Positions 36,584 to 46,114 of a DNA stretch of 64,000 nucleotides are shown piece after piece. The stretch covers positions 1,329,501 to 1,393,500 of the forward strand of contig NZ_CP030059.1 in assembly GCF_015291745.1 (NCBI RefSeq), given 5' to 3'. Under the pieces are notes generated by a model. It worked only from the letters and a program-made list of their open reading frames with translations. It was not told the origin of the DNA and searched no databases. The position numbers were made by a program, and so were the translations under genes. Numbering within the stretch: the stretch's first letter is position 1; each line of letters starts with the position of its first letter. This DNA comes from Bradyrhizobium sp. CCBAU 53351 (GTDB lineage: Bacteria > Pseudomonadota > Alphaproteobacteria > Rhizobiales > Xanthobacteraceae).

Positions 36584-37459
36584 CTATCCCCGGTTCAACC
36601 GTTCGCGCAGAAATTCAATGAAGCGCTGCGTCTTTGCTGGAAGCAGTCTGGTCTCGGTGACAGCATAGATGGTCATGGGCAAGCCCTGCCATTGCGGCAT
36701 GATGCGGCGCAGCCGGCCGGCTGCGACTTCGTCGGCGACGATTTCCTGCGGCACGAAGGTGATGCCCATGTCGAGCGTCGCGAGGCGGCGGAGCATGCCG
36801 ATGCTGTTGAGGTGGAAACGGCCGCTGACGGGCGCCTCCACCGATTCCACTCCGTTGTGCAGCGTCCAACTGCTCACCCTCGTCTGGCAAAGGCATTGAT
36901 GGCGCGCGAGATCTGTGGGTTCGCGTGGCTCACCATTGAGTTCGAGATAGCGCGGCGAGGCGTAGAGATAGCCATGCAGGCGGGCAAGCGGCCGGGCGAT
37001 CATGTGGGAGGCCTGGGATTCTCCATTGCGGATCGCCAGATCGTATGGTTCCGCGACCAGGTCGACGCGTCGCGGCGTGAGGTCAAACTCGAAATCGACG
37101 CCGGGGTAGTGCTGTGCGAACTCGGTGATGACCGGCGCCAGATAAGTATTCGCGAAGTCCACCGGCAGTGAAACGCGCAACAGTCCGGTCGGGTGGGTCA
37201 GCATCTCGCCGAGTTGCTCATGGGCGAGGCGCGCTTCGTCGACGATACGCTTGCAACGTTCGAAATACAGCTGGCCGGCTTCCGTCAATTCGATCTTGCG
37301 TGTGGTCCGGTTCAGCAGGCGAAGACCGATCTCCTTCTCGAGCAGGCTGATCCGTCGCGACAGGGTCGAGTTTGGCATATCGAGCGTCGTGGCGGCGCCC
37401 CGGAAGCTTCGGGCTTTCACGACCTCCACGAAGAGCGCCATGTCGTTCAACAATTCCAT
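36584..37459 (-). CDS. LysR-family transcriptional regulator
   Basis: 291 residues. N-terminal winged HTH (MALFVEVVKARSFRGAATTLDMPNSTLSRRISLLEKEIG) and a C-terminal periplasmic-binding-fold effector domain. It belongs to the group near DmlR/AaeR with the FVEVVKARSF opening. Divergent from an Old Yellow Enzyme gene, 104 bp apart, with repeated ATTCCAT motifs in between; it almost certainly controls that gene and itself. Inducer unknown, perhaps an electrophile or nitro compound reduced by the neighbour. Confidence 0.93.
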   Translation of the reverse strand: MELLNDMALFVEVVKARSFRGAATTLDMPNSTLSRRISLLEKEIGLRLLNRTTRKIELTEAGQLYFERCKRIVDEARLAHEQLGEMLTHPTGLLRVSLPVDFANTYLAPVITEFAQHYPGVDFEFDLTPRRVDLVAEPYDLAIRNGESQASHMIARPLARLHGYLYASPRYLELNGEPREPTDLARHQCLCQTRVSSWTLHNGVESVEAPVSGRFHLNSIGMLRRLATLDMGITFVPQEIVADEVAAGRLRRIMPQWQGLPMTIYAVTETRLLPAKTQRFIEFLRERLNRG

Positions 37460-37512
37460 TCAATTATTCCATAGATAGATCAATCATTCCCATCATATGG
37501 CATTTATTCCAT
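37453..37512. promoter_or_regulatory. ATTCCAT repeat cluster, likely LysR operator
   Basis: ATTCCAT occurs at 37453, 37466 and 37506, with ATTCCCAT at 37486. Copies at 37466, 37486 and 37506 are exactly 20 bp apart, about two helical turns. The segment is AT-rich and fills the gap between the divergent regulator and ene-reductase genes. Confidence 0.6.
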
Positions 37513-37563
37513 CAAATAGAAGATCCATCTACCCTTCTCGATATCATCGAGAAGGAACACTCT

Positions 37564-38637
37564 ATGAACCCGTTATTCGGTCCGGTCCGCCTCGGCGGCC
37601 TTGAGCTTCCGAACCGCCTGGTTATGGCGCCCATGACGCGTTCGCGCGCCGACGCGAATGGCGTTCCCGGCGAGCTTGCCGCCGAATATTACGCGCAGCG
37701 CGCCGGCGTCGGTCTGATCGTCACGGAGGGCACGCAGCCATCCGACGACGGTCAGGGCTATATGAACACACCCGGCATCTACACAGCCGCGCATGTCGCC
37801 GGCTGGCGCAAGGTCACTGATGCCGTGCACGACAAGGGCGGGCACATCTTCATTCAACTCATGCATGCCGGCCGCATGTCGCATCCCGACAACACGCTGC
37901 ATCACCGGCAGGGCGTGGCCCCGTCTGCGATCGCACCGGGCGTGCCGATGTTCACGCCGAAGGGCATGCAGGACATTCCGCAGCCGCGGTCGCTCACGAC
38001 CGACGAAGTGCGCCGAAGCGTCGCCGACTTCCGCGACGCCGGGCGTCTCGCCATTGCGGCAGGCGCTGATGGCGTCGAAATCCATGGAGCGAATGGTTAT
38101 CTGGTGCAGCAGTTCATCGCGCCGAGCGCCAATACCCGCACTGATGCGTATGGCGGTTCAATCGAAAACCGCGCACGTTTCGCCATCGAGGTTGCGGCCG
38201 CCATCGCCAGGGAGATCGGTGCGGACAAGACGGCGATCCGCCTGTCACCGGGTATCACGATGTGGGGCATCAACGAAGGCGCCGAAGGACCGGACCTCTA
38301 TCGCTATCTGGTCGGCGAGCTCGACAAGCTCTCGCTCGCCTATCTGCACATCATGCATCAGGGCGACGACGGTCTTTTGGCCGATCTCCGCAAGCTGTGG
38401 AGCGGCAAGCTGATCGTGAATAGGCCCGGGCGTCCGCGCGATCGTATCGGCTCAGACGTCGGCGCGGGACTGGCCGATCTGGAGGCCTACGGCCAGATGA
38501 TCCTGGCCAATCCAGACCTCATCGCACGCCTGAAATCCGGTGCGCCCCTGAACGAGGCCGATCGGACCACGTTCTTCGGCGGTGCCGCGCGGGGCTACAC
38601 CGACTATCCCGCATTGGGCGCGACGGCTGCCGTTTGA
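37564..38637 (+). CDS. Old Yellow Enzyme-type alkene reductase (FMN)
   Basis: 357 residues from ATG at 37564, preceded by GAAGGA; the longer frame overlaps the operator. Family motifs: LPNRLVMAPMTRSRA, LMHAGRMSHP, the paired His/Asn in EIHGANGYLVQQFI, and the FMN-binding TRTDAYGGSIENRARF. Enzymes of the NemA/XenB type reduce activated C=C bonds or nitro groups with NADPH in the cytoplasm. Divergent LysR gene upstream suggests induction by substrate. Length is normal for the family. Confidence 0.94.
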   Translation: MNPLFGPVRLGGLELPNRLVMAPMTRSRADANGVPGELAAEYYAQRAGVGLIVTEGTQPSDDGQGYMNTPGIYTAAHVAGWRKVTDAVHDKGGHIFIQLMHAGRMSHPDNTLHHRQGVAPSAIAPGVPMFTPKGMQDIPQPRSLTTDEVRRSVADFRDAGRLAIAAGADGVEIHGANGYLVQQFIAPSANTRTDAYGGSIENRARFAIEVAAAIAREIGADKTAIRLSPGITMWGINEGAEGPDLYRYLVGELDKLSLAYLHIMHQGDDGLLADLRKLWSGKLIVNRPGRPRDRIGSDVGAGLADLEAYGQMILANPDLIARLKSGAPLNEADRTTFFGGAARGYTDYPALGATAAV

Positions 38638-38639
38638 GG

Positions 38640-38966
38640 ACGGCGGTCATCACATTCATCGGCCCGCACAGCGTCCGCGGTGCGGGCGTCTATTGTCATC
38701 AGTGTTGTGGCCGCGCCAATCTGCTCGGGTCGCGCATGTTGTTCGCCGTCGTGGAGCGGCTGACCAGCTTCATGATGGTTGAGCCCGACATTTATGCCGA
38801 GCGGCTGGTACCGCTGCTGGTGTCGCACGATCTCAATGGCCGCAGCGGCGCGATGTTCAACAACAAGGCGAAGGCCATCTTGTCGAGCCCGTCGTCGAAG
38901 GAGCCGACCTACGCGTCCGCGCTCATGGGAGCCTCAGACAAATTGCTTCGTCGCGCGATAGGGTGA
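38640..38966 (+). pseudogene. Remnant of an SDR-like oxidoreductase (C-terminal part)
   Basis: About 108 codons stay open from the ene-reductase stop. The last 60 residues (LVPLLVSHDLNGRSGAMFNN, then KAKAILSSPS and LMGASDKLLRRAIG) resemble the C-terminal end of short-chain dehydrogenases that finish with a GAMFNNKG-like phrase. The Rossmann half and catalytic Tyr-Lys are missing, and no ribosome site is visible, so a decayed gene is more likely than a small protein. The identification is from pattern memory only. Confidence 0.35.
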
Positions 38967-38969
38967 AGT

Positions 38970-39524
38970 TCAGGAAAAATCACTCCAGCTCAGATGCCGT
39001 GAATCAAGGTCGCCCACTGTCACGGTGCCGCGGATCTCGCGAGGCGCGTGGAAGCTGCTGCGCAAGTACACCAGCGGCGCGGCTCGGTCGGAATGCGTTG
39101 CGCCGCGGACCTCGCCGATGAAGATCGAATGCGTCGTCGTCTCGAACTCCCGCGTCAGCACGCAGTCGAACGCGGCGACTGCGTCCGTCAGCACCGGCGC
39201 GCCTGTGACCCCGCGCGTCCACTGCCCGAAGGCAAAGCGGTCGTCGCCGTTGACGCCCTTCTGGCCGCTGAAGGTGAGCGCGAGCAGGGCGTGATCCTCG
39301 TGCAGGAAGTTGATCGCGAACGCGCCTTCCTCGCGGATGCGCGCATGGGCGCTGGCGTTGCGGTTGACGCAGACGATCAGCGAGGGCGGGCTGTCCGACA
39401 GCGAACAGGCCGAGGTCACCGTCAGGCCGGTGCGCTTGCCGTGCTCGGCCCCCACCGTCACCAGCGCCACGGCGCCGGCGCATTGGCGCATCGCCTGCTT
39501 GAAATCCTTCGTGTCGACGCTCAC
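38970..39524 (-). CDS. Flavin reductase (FMN-binding split barrel, HpaC-like)
   Basis: 184 residues from GTG at 39524, preceded by GGAGAT at 6 nt; the longer frame has an Arg-rich leader. Typical motifs: MRQCAGAVALVTV, GLTVTSACSLSDSPPSLIVCVN and FAINFLHEDH. These proteins reduce free FMN or FAD with NAD(P)H and pass it to an oxygenase. The luciferase-like monooxygenase just upstream (59 bp) in the same direction is the obvious partner, making a two-component monooxygenase. Confidence 0.9.
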   Translation of the reverse strand: MSVDTKDFKQAMRQCAGAVALVTVGAEHGKRTGLTVTSACSLSDSPPSLIVCVNRNASAHARIREEGAFAINFLHEDHALLALTFSGQKGVNGDDRFAFGQWTRGVTGAPVLTDAVAAFDCVLTREFETTTHSIFIGEVRGATHSDRAAPLVYLRSSFHAPREIRGTVTVGDLDSRHLSWSDFS

Positions 39525-39582
39525 GCGGACATCTCCGAAAATGGAAGCGGGTGCGGCACGATTGCGCCGCACCCGCGATGCG

Positions 39583-40680
39583 TCAAGCCGCCTTCTTCGC
39601 GGAGCCGAGATGCGCAAGACGCGGCATCACCTCGTTCTTCAAGAGCGAGAGCGAGTGGTGCCAGGCTTCGGCCTTGTGCTTGTAGTCGAAGCCGAACACG
39701 CAGAGCACGCCGAAGCCGCCGACCTCGTCATAGATCTTCTCGATCTTCTCGGCGACCGTCGTCGGCGAGCCGACGATCCAGTTCCGCTTGGCGCAATATT
39801 CGACGGTGACGTCGCTATCGGGCACGTCGGGCGCGTGCTTCAGATAGTCCTTGAAGCCGAAATGGCCGAGCAGCGGCAGGAAGTACTCGCCCATCATCCG
39901 GCCCATCATGTCGCCGGTCGAGAGCCTCCAGGCCTCCTCGTCGGTGTCGGCGACGAACACCTCGCGCACGAGGCGCCAGTCCGCCCGGTTCGGCTTGCGT
40001 CCGGTCTTGGCCGCGCCGATCTCGACCGAATCCCAGTGGCTGCCCACATAGGCCGGGTTGAGGTTGAGGCTCATCGGGATGAAGCCGCGTTCGCCGGCGA
40101 GCTTCAGCGTGTCCGAGTTCTTCGAGAGGCCCGCGACACCGATCGGCGGATGCGGCGCCTGCAGCGGCTTGATGTGCGGCTTGAGGAAGTCGAACATCGT
40201 GTCCGGCTTGGTCACCGTCCAGAACTTGCCCTTGTAGGTCCAGGGCGCGGGATCGCTCCACATCTTCAGGATGATCTCCAGCGCCTCGCGCGTCATGTCG
40301 CGGTTCTGTCCGCTCATGCCGTCGACGTTGAACATCGCCCAGTCGCTCGGCAGCCCCGACGCGGCCACGCCGAAATTGAGCCGGCCCTCGGAGAGATGGT
40401 CCAGCATCGCGACGCGGTTGGCGAGCTCGGCCGGGTGATGATAGGGCAAGAGGAAGCCGCCCGGTCCGATGCGAAGTCTCTTGGTCTGCATCAAGGCCTG
40501 CGCGATCAACAGGTCCGGCGTGGGATTGGGTTCCCACGGCGCGGTGTGGTGCTCGCCGACCCAGGCCTCCTGGTAGCCGAGCTCGTCGAGCCAGCGCATG
40601 ACCTGCAGGTCCCAGTCGTTCCCTTCCTTCAGGCCGCACTCCGGCGGATGCGAAGGCATCGTGAAATAGCCGATCTCCAT
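39583..40680 (-). CDS. LLM-class flavin-dependent monooxygenase
   Basis: 365 residues from ATG at 40680, with GAGGAAA just upstream; an earlier ATG at 40692 is possible. Bacterial-luciferase-like barrel: IGYFTMPSHPPE, AWVGEHHTAPWEPNPTPDLL, and RIGPGGFLLPYHHPAELANRVAMLDHLSEGRLNFGV are diagnostic. It uses reduced FMN and oxygen to oxidise an organic substrate. The flavin reductase downstream would supply FMNH2. The substrate could be an alkane sulfonate, ketone or cyclic compound; the sequence does not tell. Confidence 0.93.
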   Translation of the reverse strand: MEIGYFTMPSHPPECGLKEGNDWDLQVMRWLDELGYQEAWVGEHHTAPWEPNPTPDLLIAQALMQTKRLRIGPGGFLLPYHHPAELANRVAMLDHLSEGRLNFGVAASGLPSDWAMFNVDGMSGQNRDMTREALEIILKMWSDPAPWTYKGKFWTVTKPDTMFDFLKPHIKPLQAPHPPIGVAGLSKNSDTLKLAGERGFIPMSLNLNPAYVGSHWDSVEIGAAKTGRKPNRADWRLVREVFVADTDEEAWRLSTGDMMGRMMGEYFLPLLGHFGFKDYLKHAPDVPDSDVTVEYCAKRNWIVGSPTTVAEKIEKIYDEVGGFGVLCVFGFDYKHKAEAWHHSLSLLKNEVMPRLAHLGSAKKAA

Positions 40681-40914
40681 GGGTTTCCTCATCTGATGTT
40701 GACGCGTCTTGGCGCGCGTTGACGGCGTTGAGTGGGGAAGGGTTCAGCAAGCGCTGTGCCAGCGCCTTGCAGCCTGAAATTGGCGAGAAAGGGCTGGTTT
40801 GCCCGCGCAATAGCCGGTATCTCGACGAACACCCGCAGGAGACCGTCTCATTGTCGCGAGACGGCGTCTTGCAGGTGAGACGTGAACTTGGCCGTGAGAC
40901 GAGGACAGTTTCGC

Positions 40915-41829
40915 ATGACCGAACCCGCTTATGTCGCGGTGGACTGGGGCACCAGCAGTTTTCGGCTGTGGCTGGTCGATCATGCCGGCCAGGTGCTGGC
41001 TGAACGCCGCAGCGATGAAGGCATGTTGGCCGCGGCGAAGACCGGCTTTCCCGCGGTGCTGCAATCGCATCTCGCGGCGGTCGAGGCGCCGGATCATCTG
41101 CCGGTTCTCGTCTGCGGCATGGCCGGTGCCAAGACCGGCTGGGTCGAAGCCGGCTATGTCGACACGCCGGCGCCGCTCGCGGCCGTCCTGAAACAGGCCG
41201 TGCGCGTCCCCGGCGAGGCGCGCGACATCCGCATCCTGCCGGGCATCGCGCAGCGCGACGCCAGCGCGCCGGACGTGATGCGCGGCGAGGAAACGCAACT
41301 GCTCGGCGCGCTGGGCTTCGAAGCCGCCGGCGAGGCGCTGGTCTGCATGCCCGGCACGCATTCGAAATGGGTGCGTGTCAGGGGCGGCATCGTCGAACGC
41401 TTCTCCACCTTCATGACCGGCGAGCTCTTCAGCGTGGTCTCGCGCGAGACCATCCTGTCGTTCGCGGTCGCGGGCGCCGATGAGGCCGAGGATGTCGCGA
41501 GCTTCAAGGCGGCGGTCAAGGCCGCGTATGCGGCGCCGGCCTTCGCCGCCAATCTGTTGTTCGGTGCGCGCTCGCGTCAGCTGCTGTTCGGCGGCACGCC
41601 GGCCGCCGCGCGCGAGACGCTGTCGGGCACGTTGATTGGCGTCGAGCTCGCGGCAGGGCTGTCCGGCGCCGTGCCGCAGGCGGGTGTTGCGTTGATTGCG
41701 TCGGGCCGGCTCGCGACGCTGTATCGGCACGCCTTCGACGCCTTGTCGGTCACCGTGCAGCCGGTCGATGCGGATGAAGCGGTCCGCCGCGGACTGTCGA
41801 TGGCGGCTGCCACGATCTGGACCAGGTAG
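40915..41829 (+). CDS. dgoK: 2-dehydro-3-deoxygalactonokinase
   Basis: 304 residues from ATG at 40915. Family motifs: AVDWGTSSFRLWL at the N-terminus (ATP phosphate site), VCGMAGAKTGWVEAGY, and CMPGTHSKWVRVRGG. It phosphorylates 2-keto-3-deoxygalactonate, the second step of the De Ley-Doudoroff galactonate pathway. The aldolase gene follows after 12 nt. No galactonate dehydratase or transporter lies in the window, so the rest of the pathway is elsewhere. Confidence 0.93.
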   Translation: MTEPAYVAVDWGTSSFRLWLVDHAGQVLAERRSDEGMLAAAKTGFPAVLQSHLAAVEAPDHLPVLVCGMAGAKTGWVEAGYVDTPAPLAAVLKQAVRVPGEARDIRILPGIAQRDASAPDVMRGEETQLLGALGFEAAGEALVCMPGTHSKWVRVRGGIVERFSTFMTGELFSVVSRETILSFAVAGADEAEDVASFKAAVKAAYAAPAFAANLLFGARSRQLLFGGTPAAARETLSGTLIGVELAAGLSGAVPQAGVALIASGRLATLYRHAFDALSVTVQPVDADEAVRRGLSMAAATIWTR

Positions 41830-41841
41830 AAGGATTTTGAG

Positions 41842-42474
41842 ATGACCATTCCCTTTCCGCCGATGCAGCGGCCTCTGGTCGCGATCCTGCGCGGCGTCAA
41901 GCCCGGGGAGACCGAGGCCATCGTCGGCGTGCTGATCGAAGCCGGCATGACCGCGATCGAGATTCCCCTGAATTCACCCGATCCGTTCCGTTCCATCGCA
42001 ACGGCCGTGAAGCAGGCCCCGCCAGGCGTGTTGATCGGCGCCGGCACGGTGCTGACCACCGCGGATGTCGATCGCCTCAACGACGTCGGCGGCAAGTTGA
42101 TGGTCTCGCCCAATGTCGACACGCAGGTGCTCGTGCGCGCGCATCAATACGCCATGGTGACGCTGCCCGGCGTGTTCTCGCCGACCGAGGCTCTGGTGGC
42201 CGCGCGCTCCGGCGCATCGGGCCTCAAATTCTTTCCGGCAAGCGTGCTAGGGGTCGCCGGCATCGCCGCGATCCGCGTCGTGCTGCCGTCAGGCGTGATG
42301 ATCGCCGCCGTCGGCGGGGTGTCAGACCAGAATTTTGCCGAGTACATCAAGGGCGGGGTGACCGCGTTCGGGCTCGGCTCCAGCCTCTACAAGCCCGGCA
42401 TGACGGCAGCCGAAGTCGCTGCCCGCGCGAAGGCGACGACCGAAGCCTACGATCGGGCGATTGCGAAAGACTGA
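41842..42474 (+). CDS. dgoA: 2-dehydro-3-deoxy-6-phosphogalactonate aldolase
   Basis: 210 residues, a KDPG/KDPGal aldolase barrel. Catalytic Glu in AIEIPLNSP and Schiff-base Lys in GLKFFPAS; the L-N-S-P phrase is typical of KDPGal rather than KDPG aldolases. It splits the phosphorylated sugar acid into pyruvate and glyceraldehyde 3-phosphate. The 12-nt gap after dgoK marks an operon. Pyruvate produced here could feed the poxB-type enzyme encoded next, though that gene has its own 109-bp upstream region. Confidence 0.93.
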   Translation: MTIPFPPMQRPLVAILRGVKPGETEAIVGVLIEAGMTAIEIPLNSPDPFRSIATAVKQAPPGVLIGAGTVLTTADVDRLNDVGGKLMVSPNVDTQVLVRAHQYAMVTLPGVFSPTEALVAARSGASGLKFFPASVLGVAGIAAIRVVLPSGVMIAAVGGVSDQNFAEYIKGGVTAFGLGSSLYKPGMTAAEVAARAKATTEAYDRAIAKD

Positions 42475-42583
42475 GCCGGCAATAAACTAGCTGTGATCCT
42501 GACATGGCCTATTGTGCCACATCGTGCCGCGATGCTGACATTCGCGCGTCGTGGTATGTGACCGGCCGAAGCAGGAGACCGAC

Positions 42584-44320
42584 ATGGCGATCAACAACGT
42601 AGCCGATCTGTTCGTGGCAACGCTCGAACAGGCCGGCGTCAAGCGCATCTACGGCATCGTCGGCGACAGCCTGAACGCCCTGACCGAGGCGCTGCGCCGC
42701 CGCGGCACCATCGAATGGATCCACGTCCGCCACGAGGAGGTCGCAGCGTTCGCCGCCGCCGGCGAAGCCGAGGTGACCGGGAGCCTTGCGGTGTGCGCGG
42801 GCTCCTGCGGTCCCGGCAATCTGCATCTGATCAACGGGCTGTTCGACGCGCATCGCAGCCGCCTCCCCGTGCTGGCGATCGCGGCGCAGATCCCGACGGC
42901 CGAGATCGGCGGCGGCTATTTCCAGGAGACCCATCCGCAAAATCTGTTCCGCGAATGCAGCCATTATTGCGAGCTGGTCTCCGATCCCAGCCAGCTTCCT
43001 TTCGTGTTGGAGAATGCAATCCGCGCGGCGGTAGGACTGCGCGGTGTCGCCGTCGTTGCCATGCCCGGCGACGTTGCGTTCCGCAGCCCACCCAAGCGCG
43101 CGCCGTCGACGACGCGCGGCCTCAGCGTGGCGGCGCCGAAAGTGGTGCCGCAGGCGGATGAGCTGCAGGCGCTGGCCGATCTCCTGAACAGTGCCGAGCG
43201 CATCACCCTGTTCTGCGGGCGCGGCTGCGCCGGCGCGCATGCGCCCTTGATGCAGCTCGCCGAGACGCTGAAGAGCCCGATCGTGCATGCGCTTGGCGGC
43301 AAGGAGCATGTCGAATACGACAACCCCTACGACGTCGGCATGACCGGCTTCATCGGCTTCTCCTCGGGCTATGCCGCCATGCACGCCTGCGACGCGCTGG
43401 TAATGCTCGGCACCGATTTTCCCTACAAGCAGTTCTTCCCCGATGATGCAAAGGTCGCGCAGATCGACATCCGCCCGGAAAATCTGGGGCGACGCTGCAG
43501 GATCGATCTCGGCCTCGTCGGCGACGTCAAGCTGACTATCGAGGCGCTGCTGCCGCTGCTGACATCAAAGACGCTGCGCAAGCATCTCGACGATGCCGTC
43601 GCCCATTACAAGAAGGCGCGCGAGGGGCTGGACTCGCTCGCCAGGGGCACGCCGGGAAGCAAGCCGATCCATCCGCAATATCTCGCCAAGGTCGTCAGCG
43701 ACCACGCGGGCGACGACGCCGTGTTCACCGCCGATGTCGGCACGCCGACGGTATGGGCCGCGCGCTATCTCGGCATGAACGGCCGTCGCCGGCTGATCGG
43801 CTCGTTCGTGCACGGCTCGATGGCCAACGCGATGCCGCAGGCGATCGGCGCGCAGGCGGCGCAGCCCGGCCGGCAGGTGATCTCGCTCTCCGGCGACGGC
43901 GGCTTCACCATGCTGATGGGCGATCTGATCACGCTGACGCAGGAGAGGCTGCCGGTGAAGGTGGTCGTCTTCAACAACGGCGTGCTCGGCTTCGTCGCGC
44001 TGGAGATGAAGGCGGCGGGCTTCGTCGACACCAATGTCGATCTCAAGAATCCGGACTTCGCCGCGATGGCGCGCGCGATGGGCATTTTTGCGAAACGCGT
44101 CGAGGACCCGGGCGAGCTTCCCGGCGCGGTCAAGGAGATGCTGGCGCATGACGGGCCGGCCCTGCTCGACGTCGTCACCGCCAAGCAGGAGCTGTCGATG
44201 CCGCCGACCATCACCACCGAGCAGATCAAGGGCTTCAGCCTCTGGGTGCTGCGCGCGGTGATGAACGGCCGCGGCGACGAGGTGCTTGATCTTGCGAAGA
44301 CGAACCTCTTGCCGCGCTAG
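42584..44320 (+). CDS. poxB: Thiamin-diphosphate pyruvate dehydrogenase (quinone-type), PoxB-like
   Basis: 578 residues from ATG at 42584 (CAGGAG upstream). Three-domain ThDP enzyme: Glu of the Pyr domain in [15 protein letters not shown], the FAD/nucleotide middle domain, and the ThDP/Mg motif GDGGFTML...VVFNN. Order and the [21 protein letters not shown] phrase match PoxB rather than acetolactate synthase. It decarboxylates pyruvate to acetate and CO2 and passes electrons to ubiquinone at the membrane. Its stop codon overlaps the convergent gene by 4 bp (CTAG). Confidence 0.88.
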   Translation: MAINNVADLFVATLEQAGVKRIYGIVGDSLNALTEALRRRGTIEWIHVRHEEVAAFAAAGEAEVTGSLAVCAGSCGPGNLHLINGLFDAHRSRLPVLAIAAQIPTAEIGGGYFQETHPQNLFRECSHYCELVSDPSQLPFVLENAIRAAVGLRGVAVVAMPGDVAFRSPPKRAPSTTRGLSVAAPKVVPQADELQALADLLNSAERITLFCGRGCAGAHAPLMQLAETLKSPIVHALGGKEHVEYDNPYDVGMTGFIGFSSGYAAMHACDALVMLGTDFPYKQFFPDDAKVAQIDIRPENLGRRCRIDLGLVGDVKLTIEALLPLLTSKTLRKHLDDAVAHYKKAREGLDSLARGTPGSKPIHPQYLAKVVSDHAGDDAVFTADVGTPTVWAARYLGMNGRRRLIGSFVHGSMANAMPQAIGAQAAQPGRQVISLSGDGGFTMLMGDLITLTQERLPVKVVVFNNGVLGFVALEMKAAGFVDTNVDLKNPDFAAMARAMGIFAKRVEDPGELPGAVKEMLAHDGPALLDVVTAKQELSMPPTITTEQIKGFSLWVLRAVMNGRGDEVLDLAKTNLLPR

Positions 44321-44682
44321 CCCCGCTTCACCGACGGCGCGGGCAGCTGCTCGTGGCGGCGCTGGAAGCGCTGCCAGTGCAGCACGCTGCCGATCAGCAG
44401 GGCCGGCACGAAGCCGAGCACGATCAGGAGATGCGGCAGCTCCTTCGGCGAGATGAAGGCGATGGCGATGTCCGAGATCAGCCAGAGCGCGGCGAATATC
44501 ACCGCGAAGTCGGTTCGCGGGCAGCGCAAGTAGTAGAATACGGCGGTGATGATGATCGCGGGGCCGATCGCGACGGCGATCATGATCGCGGTCAGCTCCT
44601 TCGGCGTCAACGCATCGAGCATCATCGAGGCCAGCAGCCAGAGTGCGGCGAACATGGCGACGATGTCGAGCGGATGCCGCAA
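44317..44682 (-). CDS. Small integral membrane protein with internal duplication
   Basis: 121 residues, four predicted helices. Two repeats of about 38 residues are visible: [20 protein letters not shown] and [20 protein letters not shown], each followed by a hydrophobic helix. The shared SPKEL/TPKEL turn suggests ancient tandem duplication of a helical hairpin. The C-terminal tail is basic and cytoplasmic. Overlaps the poxB stop by 4 bp. No function recognised. Confidence 0.7.
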   Translation of the reverse strand: MRHPLDIVAMFAALWLLASMMLDALTPKELTAIMIAVAIGPAIIITAVFYYLRCPRTDFAVIFAALWLISDIAIAFISPKELPHLLIVLGFVPALLIGSVLHWQRFQRRHEQLPAPSVKRG

Positions 44683-44749
44683 TTCAATACCTCTCGCGGG
44701 GACGCGCTATCGTTGTGGCCGCAGCCGCAGACGTCAAGTCAAAAGGCGC

Positions 44750-45658
44750 TTATTCCTCGTCACTTCCCGGCGTCGGGCGCAGCATGAAATGACCGAAGGC
44801 GGTGGCGATCGGCTTGTCCGCATCGTCCTGCCAGGCGCGCGCCTCGAAGGCGACGATGCGACGGCCCTGCTTCACGATCGAGACGTTGGCGAACGTATCG
44901 AGCGCGCGGCCGGAGCGCAGGTAGTTGACGGTGAGCCCGATCGGCTTGGGCGGCGCGGCGGTGCCGAGCTCGCGCCCGACGCCGATGACGGCCGTGGTCT
45001 CGAGAAAGGCGCCGGTCATGCCGCCATGGATCGCGGGCAGGATCGGGTTGCCGATGATCTTTGGCGAGAACGGCATCGTCAGCGTGCCGTCGGCGTTGAC
45101 GCGGATGCCGAGCCAACGCGCGAACGGGCTGCGCGCGAACGGCCCGTCCGGATCCTCCGGCGTCTCCAGCGCCGGTATGTCCAGCGCGTTCATCCTGCGA
45201 TCGGCGAGCATGTTGGTCCGGTTGGCGCCGATCATGAAGCAGGCGGTCGCGGTCGCCACCGGATCGTCTTCCGATTCCTGATAGGCGGTGGAGCGCACGA
45301 AGGCGATCGAGCGCGTGGTGCGGTAGCACACCGAATGCGCCTTGATGTCGAGGCCGGGTGTCGCCGGCTTCTGGTAGTCGATGCGCAGATCGAGCGTCGC
45401 GATCGCGCGCGTGCCGTCGAGCGCGAGCTGCACCGCCATGCCGCAGCTCTCGTCCAGCATCGCGGTGACGACGCCTCCGTGCAGCACGCCGGTCTCGGTG
45501 TCGCCGACGAAGACGGGACGATAGGGCAGGCTGGACCAAGCCTCGGCTGGCGCGAAGCGGTCGAGCTGCAGCCCGCTGATGTGGCCGTAATCGGAGCGGC
45601 GGCCCTTGATCGCCTCGGCGAGTTCGTCGAATGGGAGCGTGGTCGATATGGTGCTCAT
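44750..45658 (-). CDS. Tandem hotdog-fold thioesterase (PaaI-like)
   Basis: 302 residues with two 4HBT-type hotdog domains: the first around 40-150 with GVLHGGVVTAMLDESCGMAV, the second around 180-295 with AIHGGMTGAFLETTAVIGV. Each HGG-x-x-x-x-LDE-like segment carries the active-site region of PaaI-type acyl-CoA thioesterases; in the second, the acidic residue is Glu in FLETTA. It hydrolyses acyl- or aryl-CoA to free acid. Fusion of two domains in one chain substitutes for dimer formation. No operon partner. Confidence 0.88.
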   Translation of the reverse strand: MSTISTTLPFDELAEAIKGRRSDYGHISGLQLDRFAPAEAWSSLPYRPVFVGDTETGVLHGGVVTAMLDESCGMAVQLALDGTRAIATLDLRIDYQKPATPGLDIKAHSVCYRTTRSIAFVRSTAYQESEDDPVATATACFMIGANRTNMLADRRMNALDIPALETPEDPDGPFARSPFARWLGIRVNADGTLTMPFSPKIIGNPILPAIHGGMTGAFLETTAVIGVGRELGTAAPPKPIGLTVNYLRSGRALDTFANVSIVKQGRRIVAFEARAWQDDADKPIATAFGHFMLRPTPGSDEE

Positions 45659-45773
45659 GGGAACGTTCTAGACCAGTGTCGGCCGCCGCGCAAAACCCCG
45701 AATGGGCCTCGACAGAGCGGACCGAAGCGCCGATGGTGGGTGCTTCGTTCGTCGTTAGCTGCAAGGAGTGCCC

Positions 45774-46094
45774 ATGGCCGACCCCGAAACGCCCGCCGCC
45801 AATCAGGGGCCCGTCACCATTTCGACCTCCAGCTCGGAGCGGGCGCCGATCATCTATTTCGACGGCGCGTCCTGCTTCGGCCATCACAACGGTGCGATCC
45901 AGATCGAGCTCGCCGCAAACCTCCTGATGCCGGTCGGCGCCGCCGTCAGGGTCGACGTGGTCCAGACCGCTCACTTGCGTTGCAGCGTCGCCGCGGCGCT
46001 GGCGCTGCGTGAGGCCCTCGAAAAAGCGCTGGCGATGTACAAGCAGGGCCAGCAGCAGCCGGCAGCGGAGGAGATTCCGGCGGTGAAGAACTGA
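45774..46094 (+). CDS. Conserved hypothetical protein (106 aa)
   Basis: 106 residues from ATG at 45774, preceded by AAGGAG. After a low-complexity start (DPETPAANQGP) comes a short beta-rich domain: PIIYFDGASCFGHHNGAIQIELAANLL then VRVDVVQTAHLRCS and an Ala-rich helix. This pattern, ending in a helix with ALREALEKAL, recalls small rhizobial proteins of unknown role, possibly related to the DUF3467-like group. Cytoplasmic. Function unknown. Confidence 0.7.
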   Translation: MADPETPAANQGPVTISTSSSERAPIIYFDGASCFGHHNGAIQIELAANLLMPVGAAVRVDVVQTAHLRCSVAAALALREALEKALAMYKQGQQQPAAEEIPAVKN

Positions 46095-46114
46095 GATCGG
46101 CGTTTTTGATGGGG

